Assembly: GCA_964545205.1 (NCBI GenBank)
Contig: CAZJFH010000009.1
Coordinates: 28,355-92,354 of the forward strand
Direction: 5' to 3'
Origin: CAZJFH01 sp964545205
GTDB lineage: Bacteria; Pseudomonadota; Alphaproteobacteria; Rhodospirillales; Magnetospirillaceae
DNA length: 64,000 nucleotides
The translations under genes and the position numbers were made by a program. The notes beneath the pieces are model-generated. The model was given only the letters and a program-made list of their open reading frames with translations. It did not search any database and was not told the DNA's origin. This document shows, piece after piece, positions 28,774 to 37,415 of this stretch (position 1 is the stretch's first letter; each line of letters opens with the position of its first letter).

Positions 28774-29883
28774 ATGTACGGACTCAAGTCGACCTTGCTG
28801 GCCGCCGCGGCGGCCGCCGTTCTGTTCGCCGGACCGGCCGCGAGGGCCGACATTCCGATCGCCGTCGTCGGGCCGATGACCGGCGCCGTCGCGTCCTTCG
28901 GCGAGCAGATGAAGCGCGGCGCCGAGAAGGCGGTCGCCGACATCAACGCCGCCGGCGGCGTCATGGGCGAGAAGCTCAAGCTGTTCGTCGGCGACGACGC
29001 CTGCGATCCGAAGCAGGCGGTCTCGGTCGCCAACGACATGGCCGCGCAGGGCGTCAAGCTGATCGCCGGCCACTTCTGCTCGGGCTCGTCGATCCCGGCA
29101 TCCGACGTCTATCTCGAGAACAACATCCTGCAGATCTCGCCGGCCTCGACCAATCCGAAGCTGACCGACCGCGGCTACTTCAACGTCTTCCGCACCTGCG
29201 GCCGCGACGACCAGCAGGGCGTGGTCGCCGGCAACTACATCGCCGAGAACTTCAAGGGCAAGAAGGTCGCCATCGTCCACGACAAGCAGGCCTATTCCAA
29301 GGGCCTCGCCGACGAGACCAAGAAGACCCTGAACAGCCTCGGCATCGAGGAGACGATGTACGAGGCGATCACCGCCGGCGAGAAGGACTACTCGGCGCTG
29401 GTCTCGAAGATGAAGCAGGCCGGCATCGACATCATCTTCTACGGCGGCTATCACCCCGAGGCCGGGCTGATCGTGCGCCAGATGCGCGAGCAGGGCATGA
29501 CCGCGCCGCTGATGGGCGGCGACGCCCTGGTCGGCCAGGAGTTCTGGGCCATCACCGGCCCGGCCGGCGAGGGCACGCTGATGACCTTCAGCCCCGACCC
29601 GCGCAAGAACCCCGAGAACGCCGAACTGGTGAAGTGGTTCAAGGACCAGGGCTACGAGCCCGAGGGCTACACCCTCTACACCTACGGCACCATCCAGGCC
29701 TGGAAGCAGGCGGTGGAGAAGGCCAAGACCACCGACACCCAGAAGGTCGCGGCGGCGCTCAAGGACGGCGAGTTCGACACCGTGCTGGGCAATATCGGCT
29801 TCGACGGCAAGGGCGACGTCACCGCCCCCGGCTACGTCGTCTACGTCTGGAAGGACGGCAATTACGACTACGTGCAGAAGTAG
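28774..29883 (+). CDS. Branched-chain amino-acid-type ABC transporter substrate-binding protein
   Basis: 369-aa periplasmic binding protein (type I fold, LivJ/K family). A signal peptide of about 25 residues ends at ARA before DIPIAVVGPMTG. The two lobes carry GHFCSGSSIPASDVY with the ligand-contact Ser/Thr-type segment, ISPASTNPKLTD and FYGGYHPEAGL. It partners the LivHMGF complex encoded just upstream. A strong RBS (AGGAGG) precedes the ATG. The hairpin at 29893 probably ends the transcript. Confidence 0.9.
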   Translation: MYGLKSTLLAAAAAAVLFAGPAARADIPIAVVGPMTGAVASFGEQMKRGAEKAVADINAAGGVMGEKLKLFVGDDACDPKQAVSVANDMAAQGVKLIAGHFCSGSSIPASDVYLENNILQISPASTNPKLTDRGYFNVFRTCGRDDQQGVVAGNYIAENFKGKKVAIVHDKQAYSKGLADETKKTLNSLGIEETMYEAITAGEKDYSALVSKMKQAGIDIIFYGGYHPEAGLIVRQMREQGMTAPLMGGDALVGQEFWAITGPAGEGTLMTFSPDPRKNPENAELVKWFKDQGYEPEGYTLYTYGTIQAWKQAVEKAKTTDTQKVAAALKDGEFDTVLGNIGFDGKGDVTAPGYVVYVWKDGNYDYVQK

Positions 29884-29892
29884 GCGGTCCGA

Positions 29893-29922
29893 CCTCCCTC
29901 TCCCGCTCGCGGGAGAGGGAGG
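29893..29922. terminator. Perfect 14-bp hairpin after the binding-protein gene
   Basis: CCTCCCTCTCCCGC (29893-29906) pairs with GCGGGAGAGGGAGG (29909-29922) over a two-base loop. No T-run follows, so it may act as a transcript-end stabiliser or a factor-assisted terminator. It belongs to the same palindromic family as 10551-10635 and 12927-12954. Confidence 0.6.
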
Positions 29923-29999
29923 GGCTCCGGGTGGTTTCTCGGCCTGCCATATCGTGCTATATCCCGCGGCCTGATCCACCGCCCGCCAGGAGCCGCCCG

Positions 30000-31577
30000 A
30001 TGTCCGACGCCGCCATTCGCCGCGCGCTGTTCTCCGTTTCCGACAAGACCGGTCTCGTCGAGTTCGCCAAGTTCCTCTCGGGGCGCGGCGTCGAGATCCT
30101 GTCGACGGGCGGCACCGCCAAGGCGATGCGCGACGCCGGCGTGCCGGTCAAGGACGTCTCCGAGCACACCGGCTTTCCCGAGATGCTCGACGGCCGCGTC
30201 AAGACCCTGCATCCGCTGGTCCATGGCGGGCTGCTCGGCATCCGCGGCAACGCCGAGCACGAGAAGGCGATGGCCGCGCACGGCATCGCGCCGATCGACC
30301 TGCTGGTCGTCAACCTCTATCCGTTCGAGGCGACGGTGGCCAAGGGTGCCGCCTTCGACGACTGCATCGAGAACATCGACATCGGCGGCCCGGCGCTGAT
30401 CCGCGCCGCCGCCAAGAACCACGACGGCGTCACCGTCGTCGTCGACGTCGCCGACTACCAGGCGGTGATGGACGAGATGACGGCCAGGGACGGAAAGACC
30501 AGCATCGAGCTGCGCCGCCGCCTCGCCGCCACCGCCTACGCCCGTACCGGCGCCTACGACGCCGCGATCAGCCAGTGGTTCGCGACCCAGATCGGCGACG
30601 ACTTCCCGCGCCGCATCGCCGTCGGCGCCGAGTTGCGCCAGACCCTGCGCTACGGCGAGAACCCGCACCAGAAGGCGGCGTTCTACGTCACCGGCGAGGC
30701 GCGGCCCGGCGTCGCCACCGCGACCCAGCTCCAGGGCAAGGAGCTGTCGTTCAACAACCTCAACGACACCGACGCCGCCTTCGAGCTGGCGGCCGAGTTC
30801 GACGAGCCGGCGGTCGCCATCATCAAGCACGCCAATCCCTGCGGCGCCGCCGTCGGTCCCGACCTCAAGAGCGCCTATCTGCGCGCCCTGGCCTGCGACC
30901 CGGTCAGCGCGTTCGGCGGCATCATCGCCGTCAACCGCCGCCTCGACGCCGCCGCCGCCGAGGAGATGGCGAAGATCTTCACCGAGGTGGTGATCGCGCC
31001 CGAGGTCGACGACGCGGCCAGGGCGATCTTCGCCGCCAAGAAGAACCTGCGGCTGTTGGTCACCGGCGGCATGCCGGTGCCGACGATGCCCGGCATGACC
31101 CTGCGCTCGGTCGCCGGCGGCTATCTGCTGCAGACCCGCGACAACGGCCGCGTCACCAAGGAGGAGCTGAAGGTCGTCACCAAGCGCCAGCCGACCGAGC
31201 AGGAACTGCGCGACATGCTGATCGCCTTCCGCATCTGCAAGCACGTCAAGTCGAACGCCATCATCTACGTCAAGGACGGCGCCACGGTGGGCATCGGCGC
31301 CGGCCAGATGAGCCGCGTCGATTCCGCGCGCATCGCCTCGTGGAAGTCGGCCGAGGCGGCCAAGGCGGCCGGCGAGAGCCAGCCCGGCACGATCGGCTCG
31401 GTCGTCGCCTCCGACGCCTTCTTCCCCTTCGCCGACGGCCTGCTGTCGGCGGCCGAGGCCGGCGCCACCGCCGTCATCCAGCCCGGCGGCTCGGTGCGCG
31501 ACGACGAGGTGATCAAGGCCGCCGACGAGAAGGGCCTGGCGATGGTGCTGACCGGGATGCGTCACTTCCGCCACTGA
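30000..31577 (+). CDS. purH: Bifunctional AICAR transformylase/IMP cyclohydrolase
   Basis: 525-aa enzyme for the last two steps of IMP synthesis. The N-terminal MGS-like cyclohydrolase domain has SVSDKTGLVEFA, STGGTAK and DGRVKTLHP; the transformylase domain has IIKHANPCGAAV and SGGTIAVN-type SAFGGIIAVNRR, and ends with GGSVRDDEVIKAAD and RHFRH. ATG 30000. Length and motif order are standard. It stands alone after the liv region. Confidence 0.97.
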   Translation: MSDAAIRRALFSVSDKTGLVEFAKFLSGRGVEILSTGGTAKAMRDAGVPVKDVSEHTGFPEMLDGRVKTLHPLVHGGLLGIRGNAEHEKAMAAHGIAPIDLLVVNLYPFEATVAKGAAFDDCIENIDIGGPALIRAAAKNHDGVTVVVDVADYQAVMDEMTARDGKTSIELRRRLAATAYARTGAYDAAISQWFATQIGDDFPRRIAVGAELRQTLRYGENPHQKAAFYVTGEARPGVATATQLQGKELSFNNLNDTDAAFELAAEFDEPAVAIIKHANPCGAAVGPDLKSAYLRALACDPVSAFGGIIAVNRRLDAAAAEEMAKIFTEVVIAPEVDDAARAIFAAKKNLRLLVTGGMPVPTMPGMTLRSVAGGYLLQTRDNGRVTKEELKVVTKRQPTEQELRDMLIAFRICKHVKSNAIIYVKDGATVGIGAGQMSRVDSARIASWKSAEAAKAAGESQPGTIGSVVASDAFFPFADGLLSAAEAGATAVIQPGGSVRDDEVIKAADEKGLAMVLTGMRHFRH

Positions 31578-31657
31578 CCATCGCCATACGCGCTTTTCTT
31601 TTGTAATTCGCACGTGTTGCGCTACCCTCTCTCTCAAAAGCATAATGGGAGGGAGCG

Positions 31658-32782
31658 ATGCGCCACGTTCTGGCGAGTGCGCTGCTGCTGACCGTCGCGC
31701 TGACGGGCTGCGAGGCGAACAAGGAAACCTTCATCCTGGAGAGGCTCGGCGACGGCGTCGACGGCTATTCCGCCGGCGCCAAACAGCGCTTCGTCTGGCT
31801 GCCCGAGGTCAGCGTCCGCGAGTTGAAGCAGGACGGCGCCACCGCCGAGGCCCACATATACGAGCCACGCATCCGGCCGATCATCTGCGCCGAGCCCAGC
31901 CCCGACGCGCTGTCGGCGCTGGCCGCGCGGCTCAACCTGCGGCTGGACGCGAGCAAGGGCGACATCGAGGCCGGCGCCGGCTTCGACCGTTCGGTCAGCG
32001 AGGCGGTGCAGAACCTGACCGAGCGCACCGAGATGATCCAGCTGCTGCGCGACGGCTATTATCGCGCTTGCGAGGGCTACGCCAACGGCATGATCGGCGA
32101 GTTCGGCTACGGCCTGATCCTCAACCAGCTCGATGACCTGATCCTGCGCATGAGCGCGGTTCAGGTGCTGGCCGAGCAGCGCCCGCTGCCCGCAAAGGAA
32201 GCCGACCGCCAGAAGCTGGCCAAGGCAGAGGCGGAGGAACGGGCCTTCGCGCTGGCCGAGAAATCCCACGACGCCGCCGTGTGGCGGCTGAAGAAAATCG
32301 ATCTGGAGATCGAGAGCCTCGAGCGGGTGAGGCGCGACCTGCCCGCGAAGGACGAGGCCAGTCCGACGCAGAAGGCCCAGATCGAGCGCATCGAGGAAAA
32401 CCTCGCCGCCCTTCGGGAGGAACAAAAGACGATCGACGGGGACCTGAAAACGTTCCGGAGCACGCTCGACTCGCTCGGCCAGCGCCTGGTGGCCGCGAAA
32501 ACCGACGCCGCAACGGTTCCGGGCGAACTGCTGTCCTCGCAGGCGGTCGCCGCGATCGCCAAGCTGGTCGACGGCGTCAGCGAGACCAGCAAGAAGACCA
32601 CCAAGGGCGCCTGCCTGATGTGGTTTTCGCAGCACCTTGGCATCCGTGCCAAGCATTCCCCCGACGAGCCGGCGCTCGCCACCTTCTGTCGCGCGGTGAT
32701 CGCCGCCTCCGTTGCCGACGCGCAACTGCCCGGCTGGGCTCTGCCGCCCGAGCTCCGATATCCCCAGGAGTTGCGCAAATGA
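31658..32782 (+). CDS. Unrecognised lipoprotein with central coiled coil
   Basis: 374-aa protein with a lipoprotein signal peptide: MRHVLASALLLTVALTGC puts the lipidated Cys at residue 18, and the following Glu favours the outer membrane. Residues about 180-290 are rich in Lys/Glu/Ala heptads and should form a coiled coil; the rest is mixed helix with four further cysteines. No known domain is recognised. GGGAGGGAG lies just before the ATG. Its stop overlaps the start of the alpha/beta hydrolase gene by four bases, so the two proteins are made together and may act together at the envelope. Confidence 0.7.
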   Translation: MRHVLASALLLTVALTGCEANKETFILERLGDGVDGYSAGAKQRFVWLPEVSVRELKQDGATAEAHIYEPRIRPIICAEPSPDALSALAARLNLRLDASKGDIEAGAGFDRSVSEAVQNLTERTEMIQLLRDGYYRACEGYANGMIGEFGYGLILNQLDDLILRMSAVQVLAEQRPLPAKEADRQKLAKAEAEERAFALAEKSHDAAVWRLKKIDLEIESLERVRRDLPAKDEASPTQKAQIERIEENLAALREEQKTIDGDLKTFRSTLDSLGQRLVAAKTDAATVPGELLSSQAVAAIAKLVDGVSETSKKTTKGACLMWFSQHLGIRAKHSPDEPALATFCRAVIAASVADAQLPGWALPPELRYPQELRK

Positions 32783-34389
32783 GCCCCGCACCGGAGAATG
32801 CCGCCGCCGACGCCGCGATCGAGCGCATCGGCGTGCTGATGGTCCACGGCATCGGCGAACAGGGATGCTTCGAGCATCTGGAGAACGAGGTCCGCCACAT
32901 CGTCCGGGCGATCCGCCGCGCGGTCCGCGAAAGCGAGGGCGAGGCGCGGGTGACCGTCCAGGTGCGCACCTCGCAGACCGCGGCCTATCACGCCGGTCAG
33001 GAGACCTGGCTGGCCGACCGCGAGGCGCCGATCTGGGTCGACGTCGTCCATACCGGCGACGGCCGCCGGCAGCGCATCGAGTTTCGCGAGGTATGGTGGG
33101 CGGATCTCGACGAGCAACAGCGCTTCGGCGCAAGGTTGAAGTTCTGGTTCTGGGGCTTGTCGATGTGGGGAACCAACATCAAGCACAAGCCCGAGAGCCG
33201 CAAACCCGGTGCCGGCGGCGTCCTGCCCGGATTCCTGCAGTCGATGGAACCGCCGAAGGTCGGCGCCGTCTCGGAGGGGGCGATCAAGCTGCACCTGTTC
33301 GCGGTCGCCGCGATGGCGCTGCTGGCCCTGATCACCGGCAAGGTCGTCAACTTCATCGGACGACGGCTCGGGATCGGCAGTCGGGCCGAGTCGGAACTGC
33401 TTGCCGCGTATCTCGGCGACGTCAAGCTGTATCAGCAGGACGAGCCGCGTGATCCGCCGCCGCTGATGGACATCGACAATCCGCCGCGGGTGGGCATCCG
33501 CCGCCGCGCCGTGCGGGCGATCTTCGACATGGCCGACGCCGCTTACGATCGCTGGTACGTGCTGGCGCACAGCCTCGGTACCGTCGTCGCCTACAACGCC
33601 TTGACCGAGACCGGCCACGCGCTGCCCAACTATCTCGACGAGGAGCGCTGGCGATCGGCGCTCGGCGGCGGTTTCGCCGCGACGGACGGTGCCGGCCGGC
33701 CGCATGGCCCAGACGACGACATGATGCCGCCGCGCTGCGCATGGCTGGGGCCGAGCGACGTGATCTGCCGCGAGCGCCTGTTCGAGCACTTCCGCGGATT
33801 GCTGACCTACGGCTCGCCGCTCGACAAGTTTGCGACCCTGTTCCCGAAAATCGTGCCGCAGAACCGCGAGGCCGAAGTGTTTCGCCCGGGCACGCGCTGG
33901 ATCAACGTCTGGGATCCCACCGATCCGGTCGCCGGCGCCCTCGATGCGTTTCCGGGCCCGGCCGATTCGTTCGGGCCGGTAGGCGGCGGCGTCGCAATCA
34001 GGCCCGACAATCTCTGCTACCGCGCCAGCGGCCTCGCCCTGGCGAGCCACATCAGGTACCTCGATTTCGATGCCGGCCGCGAAGAGCGACTGGTCGATCA
34101 CGTCGCGGAATGGTTGCTGTCGGACGACTTCCCCGATCCGACGAGCGCCCACTGGCTGGGCAAAGACGACCCACGCATCGCGGCGCGCAAGCGCTCGCGT
34201 CTGCTGCAAGGCGCCGCGGCGGCCGTGCTGCTTCTTGCCCTGGTCGGCATGCTGCTGAGTGCCGTCTTGGCGCCCTGGTCCTCGGCGGGCGGGTGGCTGG
34301 TCTGGAGCGCAACTCTCGGCGCCGTGGTCGGCGGCGTCATCGTGGTGCTGGTGGCGGTCGCCGGGCTGCTCCGTCGCCCGGAGGATTAG
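32779..34389 (+). CDS. Membrane-anchored alpha/beta hydrolase, lipase/esterase-like
   Basis: 536-aa protein. VLMVHGIGEQG at residues 19-29 is the oxyanion-strand motif of PGAP1/DUF676-type lipases, and LAHSLGTVVAYNAL gives the nucleophile Ser265. Asp379 (in WDPTDPV) and His424 (in ASHIRYLDFD) are reasonable triad partners. One membrane segment lies at about 171-190 and two at about 475-530, so the catalytic domain is held at the membrane. It is coupled to the lipoprotein gene upstream. Its last 53 bases overlap the convergent nuclease-like gene. Codon use is less extreme in GC than neighbours. Substrate unknown; a phospholipid or acyl ester is likely. Confidence 0.65.
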   Translation: MSPAPENAAADAAIERIGVLMVHGIGEQGCFEHLENEVRHIVRAIRRAVRESEGEARVTVQVRTSQTAAYHAGQETWLADREAPIWVDVVHTGDGRRQRIEFREVWWADLDEQQRFGARLKFWFWGLSMWGTNIKHKPESRKPGAGGVLPGFLQSMEPPKVGAVSEGAIKLHLFAVAAMALLALITGKVVNFIGRRLGIGSRAESELLAAYLGDVKLYQQDEPRDPPPLMDIDNPPRVGIRRRAVRAIFDMADAAYDRWYVLAHSLGTVVAYNALTETGHALPNYLDEERWRSALGGGFAATDGAGRPHGPDDDMMPPRCAWLGPSDVICRERLFEHFRGLLTYGSPLDKFATLFPKIVPQNREAEVFRPGTRWINVWDPTDPVAGALDAFPGPADSFGPVGGGVAIRPDNLCYRASGLALASHIRYLDFDAGREERLVDHVAEWLLSDDFPDPTSAHWLGKDDPRIAARKRSRLLQGAAAAVLLLALVGMLLSAVLAPWSSAGGWLVWSATLGAVVGGVIVVLVAVAGLLRRPED

Positions 34390-35140
34390 GCGGAGTTCCC
34401 CCGACCACCTCGATCTGCTCGGGGTGGTCGAGGCGCAGCATCGGGCCGTTCCAGTCGCGCACCCAGCCGCGCAGCCGCACGGTGGCGCCCTTCAGCGCCA
34501 GCGGGTCGAAGCCGGCGGCGCGGAACGGACCCTGGTCCTCGGGGGCGATGGTGGCGCTGAAGTCGGTGCGCCAGTCGGGGCCGAAATTCAGGTAGGTGCG
34601 GCCGCGCAGCTTGGCGGCGTCGAGCACGCGCCCCTCGACGATGCGGAAGCCGTCGGCCGGCACGTCGTCGGCACCGAACACCCGAATCTCCGCGCCCAAG
34701 GCCCACAGGCCCCGCCCGGCCCGGCGCGCCTCGGCCTCCACGGCCAGCATCTCGGCGGCGCGGCCGGCGGCCTCGGGCAGCGTGCGCACCAGCGCCAGGC
34801 CCTCGCCGAGCAGCGCGCCCTGCAGCCACAGGCCGTCGTCGCGCGTCGCCTGGGCCAGCAGCCGGCCGTGACGGTCGCGCGGCGGCGGATCGGGCGTCAG
34901 CGCCAGCCGCCGGCCCGCCGCCAGCGCCCGCATCCGCGCCGCCGCGGCATCGGCGATGGCGCCGGCCCGCGGCCAGAACGGCGGCGCCGGAACGACGATG
35001 CCGGCCAGCCGCACGGTCTCGCCGTCGTCGAGGCGCACCGTCGTCGCGTCGAGCACCTCGCTCACCGCCCGCTGCGCCGCCGCCGGCGTCGCCGCCAGCA
35101 GCAGGGCCAGGCACACCGCCCGGAACGGCGCCTTCCCCAC
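34337..35140 (-). CDS. Secreted SNase-fold protein with degenerate active site
   Basis: 267 aa from a GTG at 35140-35138 preceded by GGAGG at six bases, which decides the start over the longer GTG at 35164. An N-terminal signal peptide ends near ATPAAAQ. The staphylococcal-nuclease fold is visible (VSEVLDATTVRLDDGETVRL, DRHGRLLAQ), but the catalytic segment that normally reads GIDAPE is GIVVPAP, so the metal-binding Asp and the general-base Glu are missing. A second domain (about 160-255) resembles an OB-like barrel. It is probably a non-catalytic relative. The gene overlaps the convergent hydrolase by 53 bases. Confidence 0.7.
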   Translation of the reverse strand: MGKAPFRAVCLALLLAATPAAAQRAVSEVLDATTVRLDDGETVRLAGIVVPAPPFWPRAGAIADAAAARMRALAAGRRLALTPDPPPRDRHGRLLAQATRDDGLWLQGALLGEGLALVRTLPEAAGRAAEMLAVEAEARRAGRGLWALGAEIRVFGADDVPADGFRIVEGRVLDAAKLRGRTYLNFGPDWRTDFSATIAPEDQGPFRAAGFDPLALKGATVRLRGWVRDWNGPMLRLDHPEQIEVVGGTPPNPPGDGAARRPPPAPR

Positions 35141-35225
35141 TTTCGACCTCCGGTTCACTCGCACGGGCTATACCCCGCCGCAAACCTTGGGCCCATGTCA
35201 AGCGGATGGGAGCCGGAGCTTGCAT

Positions 35226-36680
35226 ATGACGGTTGGACATGGATTGAGGGCGCTGGCCGTCGGGTTGGCGCTGACGCTGACGGCGGCCTGCCAGGCGCCT
35301 TCGGCGCCGGTCGACCGCGGCCTGACCCTGTCGGCGGCCGACGAGGCGGCGATCGGCCGCGAGCAGCATCCGGCGCTGGTCGCCGAGTTCGGCGGCATCT
35401 ACACGGAACCGGGCGTCCAGGCCTATGTCGACGAGATCGGCCGGCGGCTGGTCGCCGCCGCCGGCACGACCGGGCCCGACTTCACCTTCGTCGTCCTGAA
35501 CACCGATCAGCCGAACGCGCTGTCGCTGCCCGGCGGCTACGTCTACGTGACCCGCGGCCTGGTGGCGCTGGCCAACGACGAGGCCGAGCTGGCCAGCGCG
35601 CTGGCGCACGAGATCGGCCACGTCCTCGCCCGCCACAGCAGCCGCCATCTCGAGCGCACGGTCGCCATCGGCCTGGAACTGGCGGTCACCGCGGCGGCGG
35701 TCGACGATCCGGCGCAGGCCGAGGCCGCCGTCGCCGAGGCCGTCGCCGACCTGCAGCGTCATTCGCAGCGCCAGGAGTTCGAGGCCGACCTGATCGGCGT
35801 GCGCATGCTGGCCGATGCCGGCTACGACCCGAGGGCGATGGTGCGGTTTCTCGAAACGCTGCGCCGCCACGCCGCCTTCGAGCAGGTCCTGATGGGCCGC
35901 TCGCCCGACGCGGTCGACGCGGTCGACATGATGTCGACCCATCCGCGCACCCTCGACCGCGTCGAGCGGGCGCTGTCGGCGGCGACCGCCGGCACGGTCG
36001 GCGGCCGCCTCGGCCGCCAGCGTCACCTGCGCGAGATCAGCGGCATCCTCTATGGCGACGACCCCGCCAAGGGCGTGGTCCGCGGCCGCCGTTTCCTGCA
36101 TCCGGGACTGCGCCTGGCCTTCACGGCGCCGCCGGGATTCGCCCTGGTCAACCTCAGCGACGGCGTCGTCGGCATGCACCCGTCGGGGGCGCTGATGATC
36201 TTCGATTCCGGCGTCACCGGGCCCGGGATTCCGATGACCACCTATCTCGCCGAGCAGTGGGCGCCCGGAGTCGCGCTGCGCGGTCTGCGCGCCACCACGG
36301 TCGGCGGCCGGCCGGCGGCGATCGGCGAGACCGACGTGTTCACCGCCGACGGGCCGATGCGCGCCTGGCTGGCGGCGGTGCGCTTCGACGACAGCCGCGT
36401 CCACCGCTTCCTGTTCTCGGCGCCGCCCGAGCACGCCGGGCGGCTGTCCGCCCCGATCCTGGCGGCGATCGACAGCCTGCGCCGGCTCAGCGCCGCCGAG
36501 GCGGCGGCGATCGAGCCCTACCGGCTCGCCGTCGTGCCGGTGGCGCCCGGCACCCGGGTGCAGGAGCTGGCGGCGGCGCTGCCCCGGGACGAGCGCCCGG
36601 TCGAACGCCTGCGCGTGCTGAACGGCCTCGACGCCGGCGAGCCCCTGCCGGGCGGCATGGCCAAGATCATCGTCGACTAG
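35226..36680 (+). CDS. M48-family metalloprotease, lipoprotein
   Basis: 484-aa protein with lipobox ALTLTAAC, zinc motif HEIGH at residues 128-132 and the third ligand in EADLIGV (Glu186). The M48 domain covers about 45-270; the C-terminal 200 residues form a domain common in BepA/LoiP-like periplasmic proteases and end with a short repeat-like MAKIIVD tail. Start ATG 35226 with GGAG at 35215-35218. Expected role: quality control of outer-membrane proteins. It is divergent from the nuclease-fold gene. Confidence 0.85.
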   Translation: MTVGHGLRALAVGLALTLTAACQAPSAPVDRGLTLSAADEAAIGREQHPALVAEFGGIYTEPGVQAYVDEIGRRLVAAAGTTGPDFTFVVLNTDQPNALSLPGGYVYVTRGLVALANDEAELASALAHEIGHVLARHSSRHLERTVAIGLELAVTAAAVDDPAQAEAAVAEAVADLQRHSQRQEFEADLIGVRMLADAGYDPRAMVRFLETLRRHAAFEQVLMGRSPDAVDAVDMMSTHPRTLDRVERALSAATAGTVGGRLGRQRHLREISGILYGDDPAKGVVRGRRFLHPGLRLAFTAPPGFALVNLSDGVVGMHPSGALMIFDSGVTGPGIPMTTYLAEQWAPGVALRGLRATTVGGRPAAIGETDVFTADGPMRAWLAAVRFDDSRVHRFLFSAPPEHAGRLSAPILAAIDSLRRLSAAEAAAIEPYRLAVVPVAPGTRVQELAAALPRDERPVERLRVLNGLDAGEPLPGGMAKIIVD

Positions 36681-36764
36681 GAAAATCGTTCCTCGCCCCG
36701 CGGGGGCGGGCGGACCTGGGAGCGCTGGAAACGCCCGCCCCGCCAGTCCGCGACGAACCAAAGC

Positions 36765-36799
36765 AATGCGCCGGCGGACCTTGCGTCCGCCGGCGCATT
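36765..36799. terminator. Bidirectional terminator between M48 protease and hpf genes
   Basis: AATGCGCCGGCGGAC (36765-36779) pairs perfectly with GTCCGCCGGCGCATT (36785-36799) around a five-base loop; As precede and Ts follow. It lies between two convergent genes and can serve both. A second GC-rich inverted repeat (GGGGCGGGC / GCCCGCCCC) lies just upstream at about 36702-36741. Confidence 0.75.
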
Positions 36800-36821
36800 T
36801 CGCGTCCGCCGTCGTCCGGGC

Positions 36822-37184
36822 TCAGGCCTGGGCGTGCGCCTTGACGTCGCCGCGCTGGCGGGCGACGAATTCCTTCACCTGGCGCTCCATCGCCTGGAAG
36901 GCGTCGCGCAGCGCGATGAAGATGTCCTCGTTGACGTGGGCGTCCTTGGGGTCGCGCTTCACCACCAGCTCGCCGCCCGGCAGGGTGACGTCCAGGCGGA
37001 TGTGGAAGGGCTCGCCCTTGTGGTGCAGATTGCTGGTGTTCTTGTGGTGCGATTCGATCACCACGCGGCAGCTGGTGATTCGGTCGCACAGCTGCTCCAG
37101 CTTGCCAACCTTCTGCCTGACGCGTTCCTCGACGGCATCCGAGTGATCGATGCCGTGGAACGTGATCTGCAGGGGAATCTGCAT
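36822..37184 (-). CDS. hpf: Ribosome hibernation factor (HPF/RaiA family)
   Basis: 120-aa short-form hibernation factor: MQIPLQITFHGIDHSDAVEE start, a basic SHHKN segment and DIFIALRDAFQAMERQ helix. It binds the 30S subunit and silences ribosomes in stationary phase. AAGGAG lies six bases before the ATG at 37184, which rules out the longer frame beginning at 37229. It lacks the long C-terminal dimerisation domain, so 100S formation would need a partner. It is divergent from htpG. Confidence 0.9.
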   Translation of the reverse strand: MQIPLQITFHGIDHSDAVEERVRQKVGKLEQLCDRITSCRVVIESHHKNTSNLHHKGEPFHIRLDVTLPGGELVVKRDPKDAHVNEDIFIALRDAFQAMERQVKEFVARQRGDVKAHAQA

Positions 37185-37338
37185 CCTCATCTCCTTAAAT
37201 ATCGGTTGGCCGCACCCGTCGCGCGGCACGTCCGTCGATTCGCGCCGGGGCCCCTAATCCCCATTCAACACGAAATCGGGGGGCTGAAGATACTCATTCG
37301 GAAGGGCAAGAGCAATGGCGCCGTGGCGCGCGGAGGGG

Positions 37339-37367
37339 TTGCGCATTTTCGACTTTCGACTCATATC
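37339..37367 (+). promoter_or_regulatory. Candidate heat-shock promoter of htpG
   Basis: TTGCGC at 37339-37344 and CATATC at 37362-37367, with a 17-base spacer, sit about 50 bases before the htpG start. The pattern resembles the alphaproteobacterial RpoH consensus (CTTG ... CYTATNT) loosely and sits in the only AT-rich stretch of this region. Confidence 0.3.
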
Positions 37368-37370
37368 TGG

Positions 37371-37389
37371 CCGGCCCGTGACGGGCCGG
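37371..37389 (+). promoter_or_regulatory. Strong hairpin in the htpG leader
   Basis: CCGGCCCGT (37371-37379) and ACGGGCCGG (37381-37389) are perfect complements, and two flanking pairs extend the stem in RNA. It lies 27 bases before the htpG ATG and a few bases after the candidate -10, so it would be at the very 5' end of the mRNA. It may protect the transcript or modulate expression; it does not cover the GAGAGGGGAGAG ribosome binding site. Confidence 0.5.
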
Positions 37390-37415
37390 TCCTACAGCGC
37401 GCGAGAGGGGAGAGA

